Shown here one piece after another: positions 7,815 to 15,019 of a stretch of 64,000 nt of DNA. The DNA comes from Halomonas stenophila (GTDB lineage: Bacteria; Pseudomonadota; Gammaproteobacteria; Pseudomonadales; Halomonadaceae). The position numbers and the translations under genes were made by a program. The stretch covers positions 114,428 through 178,427 of the forward strand of contig NZ_JACHXR010000008.1 of NCBI RefSeq assembly GCF_014192275.1, in the 5' to 3' direction. The stretch's first letter is position 1, and every line of letters starts with the position of its first letter. Below the pieces are notes generated by a model. That model worked only from the letters and a program-made list of their open reading frames with translations. It made no database searches and had not been told where the DNA came from.

Positions 7815-9085
7815 GGAACCACTGATCAATCCGCCTCTGAGCGGATGAAGCGCTCTACGTGGCCTTCCCATCGTTTCAGCGGTCACTTTCTGACCACCTA
7901 AGGTGTTTCTGTTTTCTCTGGAAGCCGGATAACCCGGCTGTCAGGACAAGTTCGAGACGCACTGGCCCCATCGACGTGCCCTTGGCACCGTATAGCCAGC
8001 ATCAGATTACTGAGAGCGAACAGGGTGAATAGTTGAACCGAGTTCTTTGCCACCCCCTTGTAGCGAACCTTTCGGTAGCCAAAGAGGTTCTTGATGACAT
8101 GAAACGGGTGCTCAATCTTGGCGCGGATGCAGGCCTTGGTCTTCGAATGCCAGCAATAGGGTCTTCATGGGCTCTCTTCCATTTTCTTGAGGGCGCCACT
8201 CTTGGCTGCGACACAGCACCAGGAGTCCGGTCCACTCTCCAAGGAACATGGGAATGCCGAGGTAACCCGCGTCGCCGTATACCAATTCGTCATCAGTCCG
8301 GACCAGATGGCCTGCCATGGTGACATCGGCCACGTTGGCCGAGGTGGCGATGACACGGTGGGTCAGCCCCGTGATCTCTTCGACGCCGATATGGGCCTTC
8401 AGGCCGAAGTGCCATTGCTTTCCTTAGCTGGCCTGGATCATCTCCGGGTCACCCTGCCTGGCTTTGTTCTTGGTGGATGGAGCCGCTGCCACGATGGTGG
8501 CATCGACGATGGTGTCAGACGAAGCTGCCGCCACGATGGTGGCGTCGACGATGGTACCCTCGCGCATGAACAGGCCCTGCTCGGCCATGCTGGCGTTGAT
8601 CTCCTCGAGGATCCGATAAGGTCAGAACCATGCTTCTCCATCAGGATGCGGAGACGCAGCAGTGTAGTGGTATCCGGCACGCTCTCGCTGATCATGTCGA
8701 GTCGATGAAGTCATGCAGGGCTTACTGTCGTAGATGACGCCCTCCAGTGCCTCGTCGGCCTGGGCCGTACCACTGCTGGAGGGCGCAGACGCGCAGGATG
8801 CGCTCCAGGCCGAGGGATGCCAGCCCCGCTGGCCGGTGGCGGTCAAGATGTACGACGGCTACGGTACCTCGATGAGCTGTTGTCAGGGGGCCAAGCCCTC
8901 CAACTGGACCAGAAACCTTCCAGCACGACCGTTTGTTTCGTATAGCGCCATCCTCTTGAATAGTCGGACGTGGAAGCATCTCTGTCTGGGGAGCAGGCAC
9001 GCTACCGCCGAGGGGATCCTGGCGCAGGCTGACGCCATCCCTTCCGAGGAAGCCTGACGCGTCTCCTTTTAGAGACATGACGGCA
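7815..9085 (-). pseudogene. Decayed IS5-family transposase and element
   Basis: A full-length but broken IS5-family transposase can be followed across several frames on the minus strand. The order is FLVQLEGLAP (near 8,910), LQQWYGP (near 8,775), VPDTTTLLRLRILMEKHG (near 8,670), DATIVAAAPSTKNKAR (near 8,490), HRVIATSANVADVTMAG (near 8,340) and RAKIEHPFHVIKNLFGYRKV (near 8,100). In-frame stops and frameshifts interrupt it, including a stop where Trp is expected after LEGLAP. GGAACCACTGATCAATCC at 7815 resembles an IS5-group terminal repeat; I could not find its partner at the other end. A 42-bp tandem duplication lies inside it. Confidence 0.85.
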
Positions 9086-9374
9086 TCAGAAAGATACATA
9101 CTTTCACACTACAGCCTAATCATACATTCTTCGAGGCGCGACTGGTGGTCATGAGGTGCGTCAACGAAAGCTTCGTTGGTCAAGCCAGGGGGAAGGGGCG
9201 GCATGGACGGGGGACCTGGCCAACACGACCATGGGCCGAGCTGTACAGGCTTTGGTGAAGGCAACCACGCCGGTAGGGATGGCACCTTGGCTCAGGCTCG
9301 TGGCGTCTGAGTTTGCACCGGAACAGCGGTGGTCGGTGGTCGGCGGCCTGCGGCCTCACATCACGACAGTCAGT
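9086..9374. other. Intergenic region, no gene supported
   Basis: About 290 bases of fairly GC-rich DNA between the IS5 remnant and the tandem repeats. An 87-codon plus-strand frame exists, but nothing suggests that it is translated. Confidence 0.4.
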
Positions 9375-9800
9375 GGTGAGCGATCATGCCAAGTTCGCCC
9401 ACCAAGCTTGCCACGGTGACTCACCGCTTCGCCGTCATCGATGACGTTCCGAGCCAGTTGCAGCACCCTGGGCCCGCCAAGGTGAGCGATCATGCCCAGT
9501 TCGCCCACGAAGCTCGCCACGGTGACTCACCGCTTCGCGGTCATCGATGACGTTCCGAGCCAGTTGCAGCACCCTGGGCCCGCCAAGGTGAGCGATCATG
9601 CCCAGTTCCTTCACCAAGCTCGGCACGGTGGCTTACCGGTTCGCGGACATCGATGGTATTCCAGGTCAGCCGCAGCACCCAGAATCCGACAACGGTAAGC
9701 AATTATGACCAGTGCGCCCACCAAGCTCGGCACATTGACTGACCATTTCGTGATAGCCAATGGCGTTCCAGACCAGCAGTCGCTCCTCATGCCCGCAGAT
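9375..9800. repeat. Tandem repeat, period about 106 bp, roughly four units
   Basis: Units begin at 9375, 9481, 9587 and 9694 with GGTGAGCGATCATGCC or a close variant. Units 1 to 3 are nearly identical; unit 4 and a partial fifth are diverged. Each unit contains GGTGAG...CTCACC as inverted ends of its first half and a TCATCGATGA palindrome. No protein repeat explains the period. A looser relative of the unit lies near 14,560-14,640. Confidence 0.85.
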
Positions 9801-9917
9801 GGCCATCGATGGTGACTGGCTCGCCTCGCACAGCACACTCGAAGGAATGACAAAGGCTAGCAGCACAGATGCTGCCCTCCTCCTTTGGGAGGATGGTTCA
9901 TCGCCCCTTGGATGGTT
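9801..9917. other. Region downstream of umuC
   Basis: A short stretch after the umuC stop codon with a tail of decayed repeat sequence. No gene and no clear terminator hairpin are visible. Confidence 0.35.
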
Positions 9918-11171
9918 TCATGATCGCACAACAGGAAAATCGCTCCACCTAGTCGTATATTCCGGTGATTTGAAATTCTGGCGCATATACCAAGGTTTGG
10001 ATATGCCTTGTGCCGCAAGGAATATAGTACCCTTACCCTGTTTTTTGTTTATTTCGTCTACCATCACCATTAGTTTGTCAGCCTTCTCTGACTGGCCCGG
10101 CTGAAGGAGGTCGTATTGATGGTATTTTTTATCGAATAACTCAATGAGCCCTACGCCTGCCTTGATGTACGCATGCCCGGTCCTATAGAGATTTGTTGCC
10201 GCTGCTCGCGCAAGACAGACGATCTCTCGAGTATCGTCGGTTGGATATGGCAGCTGAGCCATAGTGCTAGAGGAGTGGAAATTTGGTTCGAAGGGGGATG
10301 TATGCATGAAAACATGCATCGTGAGTGCTAGGTGGTGCTGTTTCCTCAGCTTCTCGGCAGCGCGAGTGGCGTAGAGGGAGACGGCCTCTAGGACGGGCTG
10401 AGCCGTGGTAGCTTTGTTCCCGAAGGACCTGGTGCAGTAGATCTGCTGTTTAGCAGGCGGCACCTCATCAAGAGCCAGGCAGGGGCGTCCGTTCAGCTCT
10501 TCAATGGTACGTTCAAGGTTTACGCTACTCGCCCGCCTGACCACCTTAGGGTTGGCCGTGGCCAGATCCCAGGCAGAGCGGATACGCAGGTCATCAAGGC
10601 GTCGAGCAATCCGATTGGCAACGCCCCACACACCGGTCACTGGTGTGCGCTTCAGGAGCCACTCCCACTTGTGCTGCTCGTCGAGAACACAGACGCCTTC
10701 ACATTTGGTGATCTTTTTAGCTGCATGGTTGGCCAGCTTCGCTAATGTCTTTGAAGGCGCTATGCCTACACCCACTGGAATTTTGACGTGTTCCCACAAA
10801 CGGCTTTTGATCTCCTCGCCTAAAATCTTCAGATCATCCTGCATACCGGCGAGATCAAGAAACATTTCATCGATGCTGTAAACCTCAATCTGAGGGCTGA
10901 AGTTCTGCAACGTTTCCATGACACGATCAGAGATGTCCCCATAAAGCGGGTAGTTAGACGAGAAGATAGCGACATTGTTTCTACGCAACATATGCTCAAT
11001 CTTGAAGAAAGGCTCAAGGTCCGGGATTCCGAGTTCCTTGGCCTCCTTTGATCTTGCTACGATAAAGCCATCATTATTTGACAGTACCACGACGGGCTTT
11101 CTCCGCAGGTCGGGGCGGAATATCTGATGGCACGATGCATAGAAGCTGTTGCAATCAACGAGGGCGATCAC
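9918..11171 (-). CDS. umuC: DNA polymerase V catalytic subunit UmuC
   Basis: A Y-family translesion polymerase of 417 residues, close to the usual length. The catalytic motifs are MIALVDCNSFYASC at the N-terminus and VYSIDEMFLDL near residue 100. They are followed by the helix-hairpin-helix region (VGVGIAPSKTLAKLANHAAK) and the little-finger domain. With UmuD' and RecA filament it copies past damaged bases during the SOS response. The start at 11171 overlaps the end of umuD, indicating a coupled umuDC operon. umuDC pairs are often carried on mobile elements, which fits this region. Confident. Confidence 0.96.
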   Translation of the reverse strand: MIALVDCNSFYASCHQIFRPDLRRKPVVVLSNNDGFIVARSKEAKELGIPDLEPFFKIEHMLRRNNVAIFSSNYPLYGDISDRVMETLQNFSPQIEVYSIDEMFLDLAGMQDDLKILGEEIKSRLWEHVKIPVGVGIAPSKTLAKLANHAAKKITKCEGVCVLDEQHKWEWLLKRTPVTGVWGVANRIARRLDDLRIRSAWDLATANPKVVRRASSVNLERTIEELNGRPCLALDEVPPAKQQIYCTRSFGNKATTAQPVLEAVSLYATRAAEKLRKQHHLALTMHVFMHTSPFEPNFHSSSTMAQLPYPTDDTREIVCLARAAATNLYRTGHAYIKAGVGLIELFDKKYHQYDLLQPGQSEKADKLMVMVDEINKKQGKGTIFLAAQGISKPWYMRQNFKSPEYTTRWSDFPVVRS

Positions 11172-11589
11172 GGAAGAATCTCACCGAGCTGATGATAGTC
11201 CCTTCGATCTCGAAGCTGGCCCCCTCGGGTATAGGGATCGGCGGGAAGTCATCGTGAGCAGAAAGCAAGCGCTGATAGTGTATATCGAGTATTTTGCAAG
11301 TCATCTCACCATCAAGGCTCGCGAGCACTACGTCCCCATGCCGGGCCCTCTCAGCACGGTCTACAATCAAAAGGTCGCCGTCAAAAATGCCTACGCCTTC
11401 CATCGACTCACCTTCAGTCCAGCAATAGAAGGTTGCCGCAGGATGCTTGATAAGATATTCATTTAGATCGATTTTTCGATCCATGTAGTCTTCTGCCGGA
11501 CTTGGAAAGCCAGCTCTGATACGGGTCAACAAGCAAGGTGCAGCAAAGGCTGTTTCGGTCTTGCGGCACGAAACCAACGTGACGGACAT
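11155..11589 (-). CDS. umuD: UmuD, self-cleaving subunit of DNA polymerase V
   Basis: A 144-residue LexA/UmuD-type serine peptidase. I start it at the ATG at 11589, ten bases from the LexA box; an upstream start 14 codons earlier would run into the operator. Cleavage is expected between Ala26 and Gly27 (RIRAGFPSPAEDY), where E. coli has Cys-Gly. The catalytic pair is Ser62 (GESMEGVGI) and Lys99 (DGEMTCKIL). RecA-stimulated cleavage gives UmuD', the partner of UmuC. Overlap with umuC shows one operon; the LexA box shows SOS control. Confidence 0.95.
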   Translation of the reverse strand: MSVTLVSCRKTETAFAAPCLLTRIRAGFPSPAEDYMDRKIDLNEYLIKHPAATFYCWTEGESMEGVGIFDGDLLIVDRAERARHGDVVLASLDGEMTCKILDIHYQRLLSAHDDFPPIPIPEGASFEIEGTIISSVRFFRDRPR

Positions 11590-11598
11590 CCTGACAAC

Positions 11599-11614
11599 CT
11601 GGATAGATATACAG
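11599..11614. promoter_or_regulatory. LexA (SOS) box between umuDC and the SRAP gene
   Basis: CTGGATAGATATACAG is a 16-bp match to the gammaproteobacterial LexA consensus CTGTATATATATACAG, with CTG and CAG ends at the right distance. It sits 10 bases before the umuD start and 9 bases before the divergent SRAP start, so one operator can control both genes. Confidence 0.85.
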
Positions 11615-11623
11615 GTATTGAGT

Positions 11624-12280
11624 ATGTGCACGAACTACGCGCTCGTCAAGACGTCGGGGGTGGTCCAGCTGGCAGACCGCCTGGGCGTTGACCCTAACGC
11701 CTTCATCTACGGGGAGAACTTCCGGCCAGGTAGCTTGATCAGCATTGTCACAGGGTCTGAGGGGCACCACACCGTGCGCCATGCCACGTGGTGGCTGTAC
11801 CTGCAACAGACCGAGGAAGGTCTGAGGCCTCACCGGGACTATTTTTCCGTCAACACCCGGTACGACAAACTCGCCAAGAAGCCGGAGTACCGGCATCGGC
11901 GCTGCATCGTACCGGCCACCGCGTTCGTGGAGAGCCAGGATGGCAAGCATCCTCACCTGCTGGTGACTGCTGACGGCAGCGCCATTGCCTTCGGCGGGCT
12001 GTACAAGGAGTGGACGGATAAGACTACGAGTGAGATCGTCTTCTCAGCGTCGATCATCACCCTACCTGGCATCAAAGCCCTGGAGGGAATCCATCGGAAG
12101 TCGGTACCGATGTGGCTACCAGAAGATGCATTTGAAGAATGGCTGTCGCCGGACGTGACAGAGACGTCGGAACTCGACTACCTAATGAATCCCGTTCTTC
12201 AAACGGACCTGAAGGCAATACCAATTGATCGTGCCGGGAAGAAGAACCCTATTGGAGATGCCTTCTTCATAAACCCATAA
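11624..12280 (+). CDS. SRAP-domain protein (YedK/HMCES type), abasic-site DNA-protein crosslinker
   Basis: A 218-residue protein that spans one SRAP domain. Family members bond covalently to abasic sites in single-stranded DNA through Cys2, exposed after removal of Met1. I therefore start the gene at 11624 (MCTNYALVKT), not at the in-frame ATG 21 codons upstream. The other active-site residues appear as Asn77 (SVNTRY), Glu103 (ATAFVES) and His157 (GIHRKSVPMW). It diverges from umuDC across a shared LexA box, so SOS induction is inferred. SRAP genes are known to associate with SOS and translesion-polymerase genes. Functionally it would shield abasic sites while polymerase V works. Confidence 0.93.
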   Translation: MCTNYALVKTSGVVQLADRLGVDPNAFIYGENFRPGSLISIVTGSEGHHTVRHATWWLYLQQTEEGLRPHRDYFSVNTRYDKLAKKPEYRHRRCIVPATAFVESQDGKHPHLLVTADGSAIAFGGLYKEWTDKTTSEIVFSASIITLPGIKALEGIHRKSVPMWLPEDAFEEWLSPDVTETSELDYLMNPVLQTDLKAIPIDRAGKKNPIGDAFFINP

Positions 12281-12343
12281 TATGGCATTATAATTCTAAA
12301 TCGTTCATTTGGCAGCTCTTCAACGAGGGAACTGGACGAAGGC
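12281..12343. other. Spacer before IS3 remnant
   Basis: A short AT-rich sequence after the SRAP stop codon. No gene. Confidence 0.35.
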
Positions 12344-12965
12344 TGAAGTGGACCCCATCCATTAGACCACCTGACAGGCGAGCTAAGCTCTGACCGGGTT
12401 GTCATCAGGCGTCAGACCGCCTAGATCAGTGGTTGATCGAAGTACACCTCATCGGGCGTTGCATCGTCCAGGCCCTGATGGGGCCGCTCCTTGTTAAACC
12501 AAGTGAAGTAACGCTTCAGCTCCCCACGCAGGTGAACGCCATCTTCAAAGGCCTTCAGGTAGACGCACTTGTACTTCACGCTGCGCCAGAGCCGCTCCAC
12601 GAAGATGTTGTCCTGGTAACAGCCCTTGCCGTCCATGCTGATCCGGACATCATGGGCCTCCAGCACCTCGGTGAAGGCCTGGCTGGTGAACTGGCAGCCT
12701 TGATCCGAGTTGAAGATCTCGGGCGGCCCATGGCGCGACAGGGCATCCTCCAGGGCGTCGATGCAGAAGTCCGCATCCAGGGTGTTCGATACTCGTCAGG
12801 CCAGCACACGGCGGCTGTACCAGTCCATGATGGCCACCAGATACATGAACCCACGTGCCATGGGGATGTAGGTCACGTCGGTCGCCCACCCCTGATTGGG
12901 GCGGTCGATGACACGTCCCCGCAGCAGGTAGGGGTAGATTCGATGCCCCTCACCTGGGCGACTGG
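12344..12965 (-). pseudogene. Truncated IS3-family element (orfB 3' part and right end)
   Basis: The minus strand encodes the C-terminal half of an IS3-family DDE integrase. The order is YPYLLRGRVIDRPNQGWATDVTYIP, then DQGCQFTSQAF, NIFVERLWRSVKYKCVYL and FNKERPHQGLDDATPDEVYF, ending at the stop at 12421. The reading frame is interrupted near 12,795 and the first half of orfB and all of orfA are missing. The outer end, TGAAGTGGACCCC at 12344, lies 77 bases after the orfB stop and is a typical IS3-type terminus. The element is dead. A second copy of this terminus lies inverted at 14366-14436. Confidence 0.88.
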
Positions 12966-12992
12966 TGCACGGCTAATCAGCGCACCAACGCG

Positions 12993-13023
12993 ACGGGCCG
13001 CCGATCATAGATCGGCGGCCCGT
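12993..13023 (-). terminator. Strong hairpin downstream of the phasin gene
   Basis: A perfect 14-bp stem (ACGGGCCGCCGATC at 12993-13006 and its complement at 13010-13023) with a three-base loop, 40 bases after the phasin stop codon. No T-run follows, so it may act as an mRNA end stabiliser or Rho-assisted stop rather than a classic intrinsic terminator. Confidence 0.65.
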
Positions 13024-13062
13024 CGGCGAGAGCGATGGCTTTCGCAAGACCGGCCAGAAACC

Positions 13063-13992
13063 TTACTTTCCGGTCTTTCTGGTAGTTGGCTTTGCAGGCT
13101 TAGCGTTGCCCACGGCAGTCTCGGTAGCCGGCTTAGCGTTGCCCTCGGCCTTCTCGGTAGCCAGCTTGGCGTTGCTCTCGGCAGTCTCGGTATCCTGGTT
13201 GGCGTTGCTCCCGGCAGTCTCGGCAGCCGGCTTGGCGTTGCTCCCGGCAGTCTCGGCAGCCGGCTTGGCGTTGCTCCCGGCAGTCTCGGTAGCCGGCTTA
13301 GCTTTGCCCTCGCCAGCCTCGGCAGCCGGCTTGATGTTGCCCTTGGCAGTCTCGGTATCCTGCTTGGCGTTGCTCCCGGCAGTCTCGGTATCCTGCTTGG
13401 CGTTGCTCCCGGCAGTCTCGGCAGCCGGCTTGGCGTTGCTCCCGGCAGTCTCGGCAGCCGGCTTGGCGTTGTCCTCGGCAGCCTCGGCAGCCGGCTTGAT
13501 GTTGCCCTTGGCAGTCTCGGTAGCCTGCTTGGCGTTGCTCTCGGCAGTCTCGGTATCCTGCTTGGCGTTGCTTCCGGCAGTCTCGGCAGCCGGCTTGGCG
13601 TTGCCCTCGGCAGCCTCGGCAGCCGGCTTGATGTTGCCCTTGGCAGTCTCGGTAGCCGGCTTGGCGTTGCTTTCGGTCAGACACTGGATCTGCTGGACGA
13701 AGTCCTGTTGCAGTGCCACGACCTTCTCGGCATCGCCCTTCAGGTGCTCTGACAGGTACTTGGCGACTTGCTGCTGGCCTATGGTGTAGGCGCGCAGGCC
13801 TTCCGCGTCCTTGACGTTCACCAGGCTTCGCAGTTGCGCCAGGCTGGCGTCGGTGTAGGCCTTGCCGGCCTCGAGCTGGGTATTGAACAGCTCCTCGGTA
13901 TAGTCGACGGAGAGGGCTGCATAGGCACGGGCTGGGCTGAAGAACATGGATTCGAGCCAATCAGTGAACTGCTTGGTGTCGACGTTTTCCAT
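13063..13992 (-). CDS. Phasin family protein with a long eleven-residue-repeat tail
   Basis: A 309-residue phasin, a protein that coats polyhydroxyalkanoate granules. Residues 1 to about 107 are the helical phasin domain (SPARAYAALSVDYTEELFN, then LRSLVNVKDAEGL and KYLSEHLKGDAEKV). The rest is about 17 full copies of an 11-residue unit of the type SNAKPAAETAG plus a basic end (KPTTRKTGK). Typical phasins of this family are much shorter. Lys/Pro/Ala-rich tails in PhaF-like proteins bind DNA, but this tail is nearly charge-balanced. An AGGAGG ribosome site precedes the ATG at 13992. Two TGCAGTGCA motifs upstream suggest PhaR control. The gene sits between inverted IS3 ends. Phasin assignment is firm; the role of the tail is unknown. 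Confidence 0.9.
   Translation of the reverse strand: MENVDTKQFTDWLESMFFSPARAYAALSVDYTEELFNTQLEAGKAYTDASLAQLRSLVNVKDAEGLRAYTIGQQQVAKYLSEHLKGDAEKVVALQQDFVQQIQCLTESNAKPATETAKGNIKPAAEAAEGNAKPAAETAGSNAKQDTETAESNAKQATETAKGNIKPAAEAAEDNAKPAAETAGSNAKPAAETAGSNAKQDTETAGSNAKQDTETAKGNIKPAAEAGEGKAKPATETAGSNAKPAAETAGSNAKPAAETAGSNANQDTETAESNAKLATEKAEGNAKPATETAVGNAKPAKPTTRKTGK
13085..13672 (-). repeat. 33-bp coding repeats in the phasin tail
   Basis: About 17.5 in-frame copies of a 33-bp unit encoding variants of SNAKPAAETAG, GNIKPAAEAAE and SNAKQDTETAE. Variants recur in runs: GNIKPAAEAAE follows a unit ending in K, and QDTETA units cluster. This points to unequal exchange or slippage of blocks rather than single-unit growth. 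The same repeat keeps other frames open, producing false overlapping frames on the plus strand. Confidence 0.95.
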
Positions 13993-14058
13993 GGTTGACC
14001 TCCTGGGGTGCTAAGGATGAGGAAGGCCCTGGCGGTCTGCCGCTGCCTTCTGTGTATC

Positions 14059-14101
14059 TGATGCAGTGCATCAATAGCAAAGATATTTGTGCAGTGCAAC
14101 A
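14059..14101 (-). promoter_or_regulatory. Paired TGCAGTGCA motifs, putative PhaR operators
   Basis: TGATGCAGTGCATCA (14059-14073) and TTGTGCAGTGCAACA (14087-14101) are near-perfect palindromes whose centres are 28 bases apart, 67 to 109 bases upstream of the phasin start. PhaR-type repressors of phasin genes bind TGC-rich palindromes of this kind. PhaR binding is inferred; phaR itself is not in the window. Confidence 0.55.
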
Positions 14102-14365
14102 TAAGCTGGCGTAGAGAAGGGGTGGTGAGCACCACCCGCGTTTAATGGCTGAGTCAATCGTCTCCGTAAGCACTGGCGCTAGGGCTGAGCAATACGCTTA
14201 ATTCCTTGATGTACAACGTTTATTGATATTCGCATGAGGGCGGGACTCACTTGGCCGGGACCTGATGAGCTACTTCAACTAATACAACATCAGCAGACTA
14301 CCTCAGGGCCTACAGGACAGGCGGCATAGGAGATGTACTTTGTTTCACCACCGCTCCGGACGGCT
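14102..14365. other. Intergenic region, no gene seen
   Basis: Promoter-side DNA of the phasin gene followed by sequence with no coding potential. The interval contains a GTGGTGAGCACCAC palindrome near 14124 that is not otherwise explained. Confidence 0.4.
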
Positions 14366-14436
14366 TGACGCCTGATGACAACCCGGTCAGAGCTTAGCTC
14401 GCCTGTCAGGTGGTCCAATGGATGGAGTCCACTTCA
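14366..14436 (+). mobile_element. Solo IS3-family terminus, inverted copy of 12344-12414
   Basis: These 71 bases are the reverse complement of 12344-12414 with two mismatches by eye. They include the element tip and the sequence just outside the orfB stop codon, but no transposase sequence follows. With the first copy they bracket the phasin gene in inverted orientation, like the ends of a compound transposon that has lost most of its right-hand element. Confidence 0.88.
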
Positions 14437-15019
14437 GATGGGACCAGGGGCGATGTGGTGTACGCAACGCACCCCGGTTGATAAGGCGAGAGGCGGGCCA
14501 TCGTGCCCAGCTGAGTGGGATCAACCAGAATAGAGCCGTGGATCCTCCCTACCCTACGGCCATATTTCCGGCTTCCAGTGAGCAATCGTGCCGAGTTGAC
14601 CTCCCACCAGCCCCCTTTCCAACGTGCCACCGTGGCTGGGATGGTGACCAGCACCCGGATGTGGTGTAAGTACGGCATCATTGTCCATGGATGACGCATG
14701 ATCCATCGTTTCTAGATATGTCGCTCGACAAGAAATCTTGTTGAGAGCGCCCAAGGAAAACTTGTTCTCCATCATCGATGGTCAATCGGCCATAATATCA
14801 GTTATTACAGTCAGCACTGTACGACGCCTTCCGTCACCCTGCGGGGGAGTGGTTGCCTTACCGCTATAATCAAAAAACCTTAAAGATCAATCGCGTTGGC
14901 AACCACAGCCCCTAGGATCAGCAGGTAAATCAGGAGCAGCTCCTTTGCCGCATTGTTCGAGGGCTGGGCGAGGTGTTTTGTGATGCATTGCGAAGGCAGA
15001 CTATTGAAGGAGGTTGAAT
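14437..15019. other. Intergenic region with insertion debris, no gene
   Basis: About 580 bases. Around 14,560-14,640 the minus strand carries a diverged relative of the 106-bp repeat unit (shared CACCGTGGC and CGGCACGATTGCTCAC blocks). A TATAAT at 14865-14870 could be a -10 element for the downstream gene but has no convincing -35. No reading frame looks coding. Confidence 0.4.

Noticed and set aside
9375..9800. 106-bp repeats as a CRISPR array
   Set aside because: The whole unit repeats, with no unique spacers; no cas genes in the window.
13085..13672. Possible CRISPR array (regular 33-bp repeats)
   Set aside because: Repeats are contiguous with no spacers and encode an in-frame protein repeat.
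12433..13752. 439-codon plus-strand frame through the IS3 fragment and phasin repeats
   Set aside because: It spans two unrelated elements and stays open only because the 33-bp repeats contain no stops in that frame.
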